Positions 17,129 to 24,838 of a DNA stretch of 64,000 nt are shown here, in pieces. Position numbers and translations under genes: made by a program. Each line of letters begins with the position of its first letter. The first letter of the stretch is position 1. Under the pieces are notes generated by a model. That model had not been told where the DNA came from. It did not search any database and saw only the letters and a list, made by a program, of their open reading frames with translations. Source of the stretch: Thalassotalea loyana (GTDB lineage: Bacteria; Pseudomonadota; Gammaproteobacteria; Enterobacterales; Alteromonadaceae); contig NZ_BSSV01000005.1 in assembly GCF_030161435.1 (NCBI RefSeq), forward strand, positions 248,001 through 312,000. Direction: 5' to 3'.

Positions 17129-18311
17129 TTGAAGCTCCTTGCAAAATAATGCGGCTACGGATTAGCTCTTCAACTAGATTTTGTTTCACGACGTGCAATA
17201 CATTTTGTTTTTCACGAACAAAGCGAATTGCGCGAACGGCTGTGGCCGACAACACATGAAATTTAAATTGGCGAATATTGAGTAACACGGTTGCGCCTGG
17301 GTACTGCAGCAACGCAAATGCGTTGTCGTTAAAATAGAGCGCAAACGGGTCGATATCTTGTTGTGTTGGTGCCTGTAATTGCTGGTGCTCTGGATGTTGA
17401 GGCGTACAAGTGACCTTGTGAATATACAGCCAGCCTTCCCAGCTTTCTGGCTCACGATTAATCTCACGAGCCAAAATGTCGAATAAGTGCTTGGTGGTTT
17501 GCTCAATGTACTCGGACTTGGCAATAGCACGATTTGGCTTAATCGGCGTTGATGTAATGAGCGAACGCGTGCCGTCGTCGTTGTTGCGAACGAATACTGG
17601 GAAAATGTCAGCCATTAGTACGCGAGATAAAAACGCGACACCTTTTCTTGCTTTGATTTGACGGTTAAGAAAGTCAACCGTAAGTAAGCGGTTATCATTT
17701 CTGCCCATGCCGCCAATACCCGAGTTACCATCGATGTAGATGAGTAACGAGCCACCCGCTTGATAGAAGTCGACTGCATCGCTAATACCGTTGAAGGACT
17801 CTGCATTGAAAAACGTTAGCTTGCCAAACGGCTCTTTCGTGCAGATCTCTTGATGAAAGTCATAAATACGTTCAATTTGTTGTTGCATAACGTCATCAGT
17901 AACTAATAACGCGACATCGACACCTTTTGACAGTAAATAGCCCACAATAAGTCGGTATGAACCCAAGTGATAGCTGCAATAAATGCGGTTAGCTTGTGGC
18001 GTGATTTGTTCATCCCAGGCTTTTTCGACACGCAAAATGTCTGGGCGGAGTGCTTTGTTTTTTGGCGCATATAGATGACTTACATCAAATTCAGCGCTTA
18101 CTTGGTTTTCAATCACACGATCGACCATGGCATTGGCAGATAACGTGGTTTGAGCGAAGTCGAAGAATTTAAACATTGCCGATGACATGTTGACGACACG
18201 CTCACGATGATGAATGTCACCAGGTGTTGTGGTGTAATACATTGGCGCTTTTTCTTGGATGTATTCACGTCGGCTATTAATAAACGCCTGTGCTCGGTTA
18301 CTTTGACTCAT
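17118..18311 (-). CDS. LpxL/HtrB-like acyltransferase with C-terminal RRE-like domain
   Basis: Residues ~35-300 resemble the LpxL/LpxM lysophospholipid acyltransferase family: SYHLGSYR at the active-site position, GGSLLIYIDG, then DFLNRQIKARKGVAFL and DIFPVFVR. The family motif is His-x4-Asp/Glu; here the acidic position is Arg (HLGSYR), so the catalytic set is altered. Residues ~335-395 look like a small PqqD-type winged helix (strands, then two helices), absent from lipid A enzymes. The frame opens at a GTG at 18320, but the ATG at 18311 has AGGTGA at good distance. Overlaps on both sides (14 and 11 bases) couple it to the arginase and glutaredoxin genes. I infer that it acylates the peptide, perhaps on ornithine. 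Confidence 0.72.
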   Translation of the reverse strand: MSQSNRAQAFINSRREYIQEKAPMYYTTTPGDIHHRERVVNMSSAMFKFFDFAQTTLSANAMVDRVIENQVSAEFDVSHLYAPKNKALRPDILRVEKAWDEQITPQANRIYCSYHLGSYRLIVGYLLSKGVDVALLVTDDVMQQQIERIYDFHQEICTKEPFGKLTFFNAESFNGISDAVDFYQAGGSLLIYIDGNSGIGGMGRNDNRLLTVDFLNRQIKARKGVAFLSRVLMADIFPVFVRNNDDGTRSLITSTPIKPNRAIAKSEYIEQTTKHLFDILAREINREPESWEGWLYIHKVTCTPQHPEHQQLQAPTQQDIDPFALYFNDNAFALLQYPGATVLLNIRQFKFHVLSATAVRAIRFVREKQNVLHVVKQNLVEELIRSRIILQGASNEQ

Positions 18312-19560
18312 GGTGTTCACCTACATAATTAGCGAGAAATAGCAGCGTTTCAGAAAAAATCTGGTGGCAAATTTCTTGGTTATCGATGGTTGGATTAAAT
18401 TCGACAATGTCTGCCCCAATCAGTGTTCTGTCTTCTAATAACAGGCTCAATAACGTCAATAGCTCGTGGTACTGTAGGCCACTAACAACCGGGCTGTTTG
18501 TGGCTGGAAATACTGTTGGGTCTAGTACATCCATGTCTAGCGACAAGTAAATTTTTGCGTGCTCTGGCAGCCCTAATACTTGCTTGATATTTTGTTGTCT
18601 AAGTACGTTAAGCGTGTCTCTAATACCAAAGGTGGTCATTCTGTCGTTCGTTTGCGTGCCTAAATTATTCATGCCACGAATACCAAATTGGAATACATGG
18701 CTAAGAGCAGGCAGTTCGTTCAAGCTTTTCGTCAGAAAATTGCCATGATGGTTAACGCAATGCTCGCCATAAATGTCATCTACCGGGGTTTGGTATAAGT
18801 CGGTATGTGCATCAATGTGAATTAAGTAAAACTCATCATGTTGCGCTGCAATGCCTTTCAAAATTGGATAGGTAATTGAGTGATCACCACCAAAATAAAT
18901 GGGTGAGATATTACGCTCGCTAAAGTGCTTGCTCAGCAACGTGAGTTGTTTGAAGATTTTGCTGTTGTCTTCATATGGGTAGAAATAGAAATCACCGATA
19001 TCAGAGATTGTTTTGTTGGTGATTTTGCTTTTTAGTCCACTAAAATCTACCGTGTTGTCGATGCGGATATATTTAGTAATATCTGGCTCTTTCGACATAC
19101 TTTGATGGGTAACACCTCGGCTTTTTAACCAGCTTCTCGCAGCATTTGTCGCCTTGTCGCAACCACCACTGATTTGATTGCCTCGGCTATAGGGCACACC
19201 AACAAAACAACTATCGTTGTTTTTCAGTTGATATAAATTTGCGCCAAGTCCCAGGATGCTATACGGCTGGTTATAGACGTTTAAGCTGTCTTGGTAAGAT
19301 TGGTCTTTGCCAATTAAAATCGCTTTATCGTTTAAGTAGCTAATTACCTGCTGAACAAAGTGTGAATTTGCGTCTTCTGGTAGTGCTTGGTGCTCACTGA
19401 AGTACTTCACAACTTGTGCTTCTTTTGCACCTAAAACAAACTCTTTTTGCGTGATATTGTGGCGCACCAAGCACTTGCCTTCATCTCGTGCGAGTACTGA
19501 AATAGCATCGCTTAATTTGAATTGTTCAAGCACGTTTTTGATTGAGGTCGACAGCGTCAT
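18298..19560 (-). CDS. Arginase/ureohydrolase-family enzyme, candidate peptide arginase
   Basis: The C-terminal ~310 residues are a complete ureohydrolase. Metal ligands are His227 (FGGDHS), Asp250, His252 and Asp254 (IDAHTD), and Asp342 and Asp344 (SLDMDVLDP), with Glu387 in ADIVEFNP. Residues ~10-85 form an extra N-terminal domain that reads like a PqqD/RRE winged helix, which free-arginine arginases lack. Peptide arginases such as OspR of landornamide biosynthesis convert Arg to ornithine within precursors, and the core peptides here carry a conserved Arg. Its start overlaps the stop of the M50 gene by one base (TAATG). Arginase or agmatinase activity on free substrates remains possible. 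Confidence 0.8.
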   Translation of the reverse strand: MTLSTSIKNVLEQFKLSDAISVLARDEGKCLVRHNITQKEFVLGAKEAQVVKYFSEHQALPEDANSHFVQQVISYLNDKAILIGKDQSYQDSLNVYNQPYSILGLGANLYQLKNNDSCFVGVPYSRGNQISGGCDKATNAARSWLKSRGVTHQSMSKEPDITKYIRIDNTVDFSGLKSKITNKTISDIGDFYFYPYEDNSKIFKQLTLLSKHFSERNISPIYFGGDHSITYPILKGIAAQHDEFYLIHIDAHTDLYQTPVDDIYGEHCVNHHGNFLTKSLNELPALSHVFQFGIRGMNNLGTQTNDRMTTFGIRDTLNVLRQQNIKQVLGLPEHAKIYLSLDMDVLDPTVFPATNSPVVSGLQYHELLTLLSLLLEDRTLIGADIVEFNPTIDNQEICHQIFSETLLFLANYVGEHHESK

Positions 19561-20804
19561 TACTTAGCTCCTCTTACTAATGTAGAAATACCAAGTAACG
19601 CTTTACACATTCTTACGACTAGGACGCAGTAGGCAACGCCAAGGATAAAGAAGTAACCCATTCGTCCAATAACCATGCTGTAAGTTGCAAAAGAATGAGC
19701 AGCGAGCATTTGTGTTGTCAGTGTTTCTTTAATTTCAGCGGCTGAGCTAACGATTTCAATACCTAGCGATGCCAGCACGTAGCAAATAAAGGTTAAGAAA
19801 AAGAGTGAGCCAACTGCGTAGTAAAATAGTGCCGGTTGTTCAGCTTGTGCCTGTTTAACGCGAGTTAGGAAGCTTTGACCGTTGTCAGTAAATAACCCCG
19901 TTACTAACTCAGTCGACTTTTGACGCAAGTTTGGCAATTTAAATAAGTCGCTGTAGATCCAGTAGCCATCGAAGCGCAAGAATGGCGATAGATTTAAAAT
20001 CGTACTGTTTAAAATAATGTAGATGGCGAATACCGCAATTAGGCTACCTGTCATTGCGCCATAAAAAGCGATGCAACCGGCAAACAAAAACTGAAAGTAA
20101 GAGCCGCCCACGTTAACAACGGTGCGTTTAGCAACTGATAAGCTCCATGCTTTTGACATGTCTGAGTAAAAAACAGGGAAGATGAGGTAAACACCGACAC
20201 CAACTTTGTCGATACCTGCGCCGTAGCGTGCTCCGGCAGATGTATGGCCTAGCTCATGTATCAGGTAGCTACAAATAACCATGAGGTAGAGCCAGACATA
20301 ATCTTCTGGTGTGAATAACATGGGAAATGCGACAACCGCATTCCAGCTCAATGCGCTAAAGTGTTCACTAGTAAATAACATGGCAAATGCCACGAGTGAT
20401 AAAATGATTGATAAGGTTGCAACCACCGGGCTATAAAAAATCTTTAATGCAGAAGATGAGGCGACCACGAACTTTTCAGTTAATACTGGTACGGCAAATT
20501 TAATGTACTGCTCGAAATAATCTGATGTTTTCTCTTTGGTATTTGCGTGAGAAATTAAACCAAGTTCAGGTAATTTTTTGTCTAATAGAAAAACAACGTG
20601 CTCTTCTTTGACTTTATGGTTTTGTGTCAGTGTGCCGACGATCTCGCTAATGCTATTACCAGCTTTTAACAGCATTAGTAATTCGGCAATGACTTTGCTG
20701 ACATAAAAGTTACGTGCGCCTTTGCTAACGAAAAACTCTTTTCCTGGTGTTGAGTTTTCATTCTCGACAATATAAATATCGGGAGAAACTTGATACTGTT
20801 CCAT
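19560..20804 (-). CDS. M50-family membrane metalloprotease with N-terminal PqqD-like domain
   Basis: Residues ~5-85 match the PqqD pattern (KEFFVSKGARNFYVS, then ISEIVGTLTQNHKVKEEHV and a C-terminal helix). From ~115 the protein is polytopic, with the zinc motif HELGH at 183-187 and a second metal-site segment NLSPFLRFDGYW at ~271-282 carrying the Asp. This layout is found in putative peptide zinc metalloproteases (YydH-like) that accompany RiPP exporters. It probably removes the leader or helps export at the membrane. It heads the block of maturation genes and is coupled to the arginase gene. Confidence 0.83.
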   Translation of the reverse strand: MEQYQVSPDIYIVENENSTPGKEFFVSKGARNFYVSKVIAELLMLLKAGNSISEIVGTLTQNHKVKEEHVVFLLDKKLPELGLISHANTKEKTSDYFEQYIKFAVPVLTEKFVVASSSALKIFYSPVVATLSIILSLVAFAMLFTSEHFSALSWNAVVAFPMLFTPEDYVWLYLMVICSYLIHELGHTSAGARYGAGIDKVGVGVYLIFPVFYSDMSKAWSLSVAKRTVVNVGGSYFQFLFAGCIAFYGAMTGSLIAVFAIYIILNSTILNLSPFLRFDGYWIYSDLFKLPNLRQKSTELVTGLFTDNGQSFLTRVKQAQAEQPALFYYAVGSLFFLTFICYVLASLGIEIVSSAAEIKETLTTQMLAAHSFATYSMVIGRMGYFFILGVAYCVLVVRMCKALLGISTLVRGAK

Positions 20805-20867
20805 GTGATTCCTTGACCTATAACTTAGACAAAATTGCGCACGTAATAACGGATGATTAACCTAGGG

Positions 20868-21089
20868 TTAAATCTTGCCGCCTTTGAATTTGCAGTGTGG
20901 GTAATTCACACAACGATTTGGGTCTTTTGATAACGAAGTTACAAACTCACCTAGTGGTGTCGGTGAAGTAAACTCTTCAGCAGAAGCAGCTGTTGTTGCA
21001 GTAGGAATAAACAAGCTACAAACAAATAATGATAAAGCGCCTTTTTTTAATGAAACGATATGTTGTGCAATAGTATTTTTGTTTTTCAT
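20868..21089 (-). CDS. Small secreted protein, function unknown (73 residues)
   Basis: This is the promoter-proximal gene of the island, with AAGGA before its ATG. A signal peptide with a hydrophobic core at ~17-34 ends in Ala-Ser-Ala (35-37), leaving a ~36-residue mature peptide with a Cys60/Cys66 pair (CVNYPHC) and a basic end (KFKGGKI). I do not recognise a family. It has no similarity to the two precursor peptides. Possible roles are a secreted companion peptide, an immunity or chaperone factor, or a second product. Confidence 0.65.
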   Translation of the reverse strand: MKNKNTIAQHIVSLKKGALSLFVCSLFIPTATTAASAEEFTSPTPLGEFVTSLSKDPNRCVNYPHCKFKGGKI

Positions 21090-21456
21090 GACATCAGTTC
21101 CTTATTTATTAGTATTAAGTTTTGGCTTTAGCCATTTCCGCTGGTTAACCACTCAACCAAATTTGTTATTGGTAAAACTTGCTTGGTTAAGTAAAGGCAA
21201 CTGAGCGTCAATTTGATTTCGGTTGCCAACACTTGTTTGCGGTGTGAACTGACAATGCGATTATTTGTCTGACAAAACTTTATAGTTGATGAAATGAAAG
21301 GTAATATTTGCACTTGAATTACTTTATAAAAGTTTATAAAGTTACTTAAGCTACTGATATTATTTTAATTATTTGACTGCTGGTCAGATGTGGTATTCTT
21401 TGAAAAATTCAATTAATACTTCAATATTGGGTTCGAAATTCTTATTTTTGAGTGTG
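21090..21456 (+). promoter_or_regulatory. Divergent promoter region of the biosynthetic island
   Basis: This 367-base AT-rich stretch separates the regulator gene from the minus-strand operon and must hold the promoters of both. It contains a perfect palindrome at 21321-21342, an extra ACTTTATA half-site at 21277-21284 and a TTTGTC/GACAAA inverted repeat at 21264-21276. No convincing -35/-10 pair stands out. A 61-codon open frame inside it has no ribosome site. Confidence 0.6.
21321..21342 (+). promoter_or_regulatory. Perfect 10-2-10 palindrome, candidate operator
   Basis: ACTTTATAAA (21321-21330) and TTTATAAAGT (21333-21342) are exact inverted copies separated by AG. The location between the ToxR-like regulator gene and the operon makes it a likely binding site for that regulator. 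A related half-site lies 37 bases to the left. Confidence 0.6.
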
Positions 21457-23511
21457 ATGATGGAATATCTAATACACGAAGACTGCTTTTTTTGTGTCAA
21501 TTCTAATGTCTTAAGGCATCAAGTTGGCAATGAAACGAGAGAGATCACACTCGATAATCTTGAGTCAAAACTGCTCTCACACTTCATTCGCCATCAGGGC
21601 AAAACCATCTCAAAAAATGAGTTGATGGAACTGTGGAATACGCAATATGTGATGGAACATTCACTAACGCGTGTTATTTCTACGCTGAGAAAAAAACTCG
21701 ATAACTTAAATAATTTAGCCTCATTAATAAAAACCATTCCTCGAGAAGGCTACCAATATATTGGTAGTGCCATTGTTGAACAGCAAACTCCCGTTGTAGA
21801 GTTGCCAGAAAACACTGAACCAAGCCCAGTGATTCAAGCCGCGCCAAACCTAAAAGCGCTTTATTTTCTGATTGCTACGTTAATTATTGCGTTACTTGTG
21901 ATTGGTGTGATGTGGTCCAAAGACACACGAGAAGATTCGGTTGCACAACCCTATGTATACGAGGTGATGGATAACGGCTCGTTGAAAGAAGACGCTACCA
22001 TGAACCCTGATGGTGAAACCTTAGTGTATTCGTCTCAAATTCCTGGTGAGCGTTGGTCGTTAAAAATAGTATCGCTAAATAGCCAGTTTACCCGCCATCA
22101 TAAAGTGGAAGGTTACGACTTAATTTCGCCTGCCTGGATAGATGAAGAAACCCTCGTATATGTGATGTCGAGCAGCGACCATTGCTCTATTCGAAAAATC
22201 GACATCTATAAATCGCCTGAAAATAACATTGGCAGCCCAATAAGTAGCTGTAACGTAAAAGATCCAAGTCGAGCACTGGTGGTGTTAGACAGCAATACCT
22301 TGTTGGTATCAGATAGTGAAGCGATAAATATTCCGAAGCAATTAATAAAAATCGACATTGATACGGGTGAAAAAACAGTGCTGCATAAAGATAGCAACAC
22401 GGGCACTGGAGCGTATCGTCTGTTTGTTAGCCCAAATAAAGATTTTGTTGCAACACTTTCAAGCGATAACTGGTTTGATACTGATATTCAAATTTTTAAA
22501 GCGACTGAACTCAACTCGCCTATTTGGCACAAGCAAGTTGATTATCCGCTATTTTCTGTCTCGTTAGGTGATGACGAGGTGGTTTATAAAGATGAAACAG
22601 GGCGCTTCAAAAGCATTGATTTTTTAAGTGAGAATAGCCGTAAAAACGTGATTCCACTTGTGATCACACGGCCTGTATACTCACCAACGTTTGCTAAAAA
22701 TGGCTTTTTCTTTACTGAAGGCGATAAGTTTAACCACAGAATTGTGCTAGAGAACTTTAGCAATGGCGAGCATCAGGTCTTAAACGAAATAGACAGTGTA
22801 TCAACCCGTTCGCCATTATTACTTGATGATGGACAGGTGTTGCTATACGCCTCTAACCAAACGGGTATCAACCAGATTTGGCAGAAGAATTTAGTCACAG
22901 GTAAGCACGAGCAAATCTCGAGCTTTGATACCTCGTATCATATCGAAGGTATCGTGGTTAATGAGGCCGAAACCGAAATAGCCGTTGAAACAAACCGAGG
23001 TATTATTTTCGGTGAATTTGATGTTGTGGGTAAAATTGTAAACCCACAATTGATCCGTGGTAGCCTACCCGCCTTTTGGCAAGGTGATTTACTGTATAGC
23101 TTAAAAGATGATGGCAAAAGTACGGTATATCAGTACGTAAAAGAAAGCCAAACCAGCAAAGTACTGCTTGAAAACGGTGCGTATAAAACGGTTATTGATG
23201 CAGGCAAGCTCTATTATTCAAAATATCATGCAAGTGGCATTTGGCAGTACAATGAAGCCGCGCAAGATACCTTGATTTACACGCCTAATTCCTCTCATGT
23301 AGGTGAAGAGTGGGATGTATTTGGCAACCACATCTACATGCGAGAGCAAAAAGACACCATCAATAAAGTCGCGATTAGTGATGACGCAAACCAGACATTA
23401 GAAGTGATGAAAATGGATTGTATTCGCCTAAACATTGTTGCTGAAAATAAGTGTTTATTTAGTGTCGGTGAGCCTTCCGCAAACCGATTGTTACGCTATA
23501 GCTTCGACTAG
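21457..23511 (+). CDS. ToxR/CadC-like membrane-bound transcriptional regulator
   Basis: An N-terminal OmpR-type winged helix (~1-105: EITLDNLESKLLSHFIRHQG, KTISKNELMELWN, SLTRVISTLRKKL, IKTIPREGYQYIG) is followed by a single membrane segment (~142-163) and a ~500-residue periplasmic part. Its repeated strand patterns resemble a TolB/WD40-type beta-propeller. The frame extends upstream to a TTG at 21373, but the ATG pair at 21457/21460 matches where CadC-type domains begin and has TTGAG upstream. It is divergent from the island and probably senses an envelope signal or the product and controls the operon directly. Confidence 0.87.
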   Translation: MMEYLIHEDCFFCVNSNVLRHQVGNETREITLDNLESKLLSHFIRHQGKTISKNELMELWNTQYVMEHSLTRVISTLRKKLDNLNNLASLIKTIPREGYQYIGSAIVEQQTPVVELPENTEPSPVIQAAPNLKALYFLIATLIIALLVIGVMWSKDTREDSVAQPYVYEVMDNGSLKEDATMNPDGETLVYSSQIPGERWSLKIVSLNSQFTRHHKVEGYDLISPAWIDEETLVYVMSSSDHCSIRKIDIYKSPENNIGSPISSCNVKDPSRALVVLDSNTLLVSDSEAINIPKQLIKIDIDTGEKTVLHKDSNTGTGAYRLFVSPNKDFVATLSSDNWFDTDIQIFKATELNSPIWHKQVDYPLFSVSLGDDEVVYKDETGRFKSIDFLSENSRKNVIPLVITRPVYSPTFAKNGFFFTEGDKFNHRIVLENFSNGEHQVLNEIDSVSTRSPLLLDDGQVLLYASNQTGINQIWQKNLVTGKHEQISSFDTSYHIEGIVVNEAETEIAVETNRGIIFGEFDVVGKIVNPQLIRGSLPAFWQGDLLYSLKDDGKSTVYQYVKESQTSKVLLENGAYKTVIDAGKLYYSKYHASGIWQYNEAAQDTLIYTPNSSHVGEEWDVFGNHIYMREQKDTINKVAISDDANQTLEVMKMDCIRLNIVAENKCLFSVGEPSANRLLRYSFD

Positions 23512-23519
23512 TTAAAGGG

Positions 23520-24254
23520 TTAAATACCTTGGCGAGACTGCTGTAAAGTATCTGGTCGCAAATGAACCATGATCGGTGTCACACTAAAAATAGATGATGC
23601 TCGCTCTGTAGCAATGCTTAGCATATGGTTTTCCATGTTGTGCTGATAAAAGTACAAACGTTGGCATTCAACGCCTTCTGACGTTTTTGGCTCATCAGGT
23701 GCGGCTAGCAGTTTTGAAAAATTAAGTGATAACGAATGACTAATACCTGATTGAGTCACCTTGGTATAAGCTTCTTTTGCTGTCCATAGTCGATAAAAAT
23801 TCTCGGCTGTCCAGCCGACGTTATCCAACGTATTGACTTCTTGTGAACAAAAATACTCGTCTGAAAGCCCCCTGAAGTCGCGATTTTTAATCGCTTCAAT
23901 ATCAACGCCTAGGTTGTGTTCAACTGAGCTTAATGCCACAACGACCAAATTTTTCGCGTGGGAAATAGACTTATAAAAGAGATTATCCCCCAAACGAATT
24001 TGATTGAAATTCGGCATTTCATAGTGAGTAAAATTTATCAGCTCATTTAACTGATTCAGACTATATGCAAGCAATACGCGGCCAAGCAGAAACTGTTGTT
24101 GGCGCTGTTTAGTTTTAAACGCATCAAACCGCACTTTTTCCTCTGAATTCAACAATGATTGCCAATAGCACAAATGGTTGGCAAACCAATCACTGGTGAT
24201 ATCGGCGTAGCAAATCAGCGTGTTATTAACGTTATGTAATGCTTGGTTATTCAT
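23520..24254 (-). CDS. Sfp-type 4'-phosphopantetheinyl transferase
   Basis: This enzyme transfers phosphopantetheine from CoA to a carrier-protein serine. The family motifs are LGVDIE (Asp118, Glu120) and RLWTAKEAYTK (Trp157, Lys160, Glu161). Length 244 fits the Sfp/EntD class, not AcpS. It is convergent with the regulator gene, 8 bases away, and no NRPS or PKS is in the window, so the ACP at 9387-9644 is its most likely local target. It is transcribed separately from the main operon. Confidence 0.9.
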   Translation of the reverse strand: MNNQALHNVNNTLICYADITSDWFANHLCYWQSLLNSEEKVRFDAFKTKQRQQQFLLGRVLLAYSLNQLNELINFTHYEMPNFNQIRLGDNLFYKSISHAKNLVVVALSSVEHNLGVDIEAIKNRDFRGLSDEYFCSQEVNTLDNVGWTAENFYRLWTAKEAYTKVTQSGISHSLSLNFSKLLAAPDEPKTSEGVECQRLYFYQHNMENHMLSIATERASSIFSVTPIMVHLRPDTLQQSRQGI

Positions 24255-24269
24255 AGATAAATGAAGGTG

Positions 24270-24659
24270 TTACTGTTGAATATTATGGGCACAAGCGTCT
24301 TTTTGCGCTTGCTTCGCTTTTACTGATTTATCTGCCATCGCTGCCAAAATCGCGTTATTACAGGCTTTATCTTGTGCCGACAGTTTTTTAGCGTTATCGC
24401 CGAACGAAATTTGTGTTCGGCGGGCATAATCTTGTTGTTTGGCGATAGCGCGTTGTCGCTCAAGGGCATGCTGTTCTCTTTTACGATCGGCAATAACGTT
24501 TTGTTGTTGTGTAATTATCTGCTGATTGGATTTTGAAAGCTCACCACCCAACCAGCTAGCAAACCAAAGGAAAGTGCCAAACTTGATAAACCAGAATAAG
24601 GTAAAGGCGAAAAGGATCGCAAAGATTAAGGCCAGTGTTTTCTTGAGGTTTAATTCCAT
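24270..24659 (-). CDS. Small membrane-anchored hypothetical protein
   Basis: One N-terminal hydrophobic segment (~9-38, with many Phe and Trp) is followed by a charged, Gln/Lys/Arg-rich helical region (~43-85) likely to form a coiled coil, and a C-terminal part with two Cys (CNNAILAAMADKS ... DACAHN). I do not recognise a family. It lies 15 bases upstream of the phosphopantetheinyl transferase gene on the same strand, so the two are probably co-transcribed, which may link it to the island. Confidence 0.6.
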   Translation of the reverse strand: MELNLKKTLALIFAILFAFTLFWFIKFGTFLWFASWLGGELSKSNQQIITQQQNVIADRKREQHALERQRAIAKQQDYARRTQISFGDNAKKLSAQDKACNNAILAAMADKSVKAKQAQKDACAHNIQQ

Positions 24660-24810
24660 CTAAATTTTCTCCATGAAGCAAATATAGGCTAATCGAAAAC
24701 TGAAGATAATCCAATGATTAACATACAAAAATATATAGAGATATATCTGATGTCTTTATATTTGTATTAGTTATGTTAACGTTGTGGGCCCGTTTTAAGT
24801 TAAGGAATGG

Positions 24811-24824
24811 ATTCTAATTAGAAT
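24811..24824 (+). promoter_or_regulatory. 14-bp perfect palindrome before the 24839 gene
   Basis: ATTCTAATTAGAAT is a perfect palindrome ending 14 bases before the ATG, just ahead of the AAGGG ribosome site. Its position fits an operator or an mRNA hairpin that limits translation. The rest of the 24660-24838 gap is AT-rich with an ATATAT-type repeat and no gene. Confidence 0.35.
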
Positions 24825-24838
24825 TAAGGGATTATCTA

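Noticed and set aside
17118-19560. Ornithine-lipid synthesis (arginase plus acyltransferase making an acyl-ornithine)
   Set aside because: No OlsA/OlsB-type enzyme is present, and the RRE-like domains and precursor genes in the same operon favour a peptide substrate. I keep it as the main alternative.
21128-21313. A 61-codon minus-strand frame in the divergent promoter region
   Set aside because: It starts at a GTG without any ribosome site, overlaps nothing conserved and runs through candidate operator repeats.
23520-24254. Evidence of an NRPS or PKS from the Sfp-type transferase
   Set aside because: No adenylation, condensation or modular synthase domain occurs in the window; the local ACP explains the transferase.
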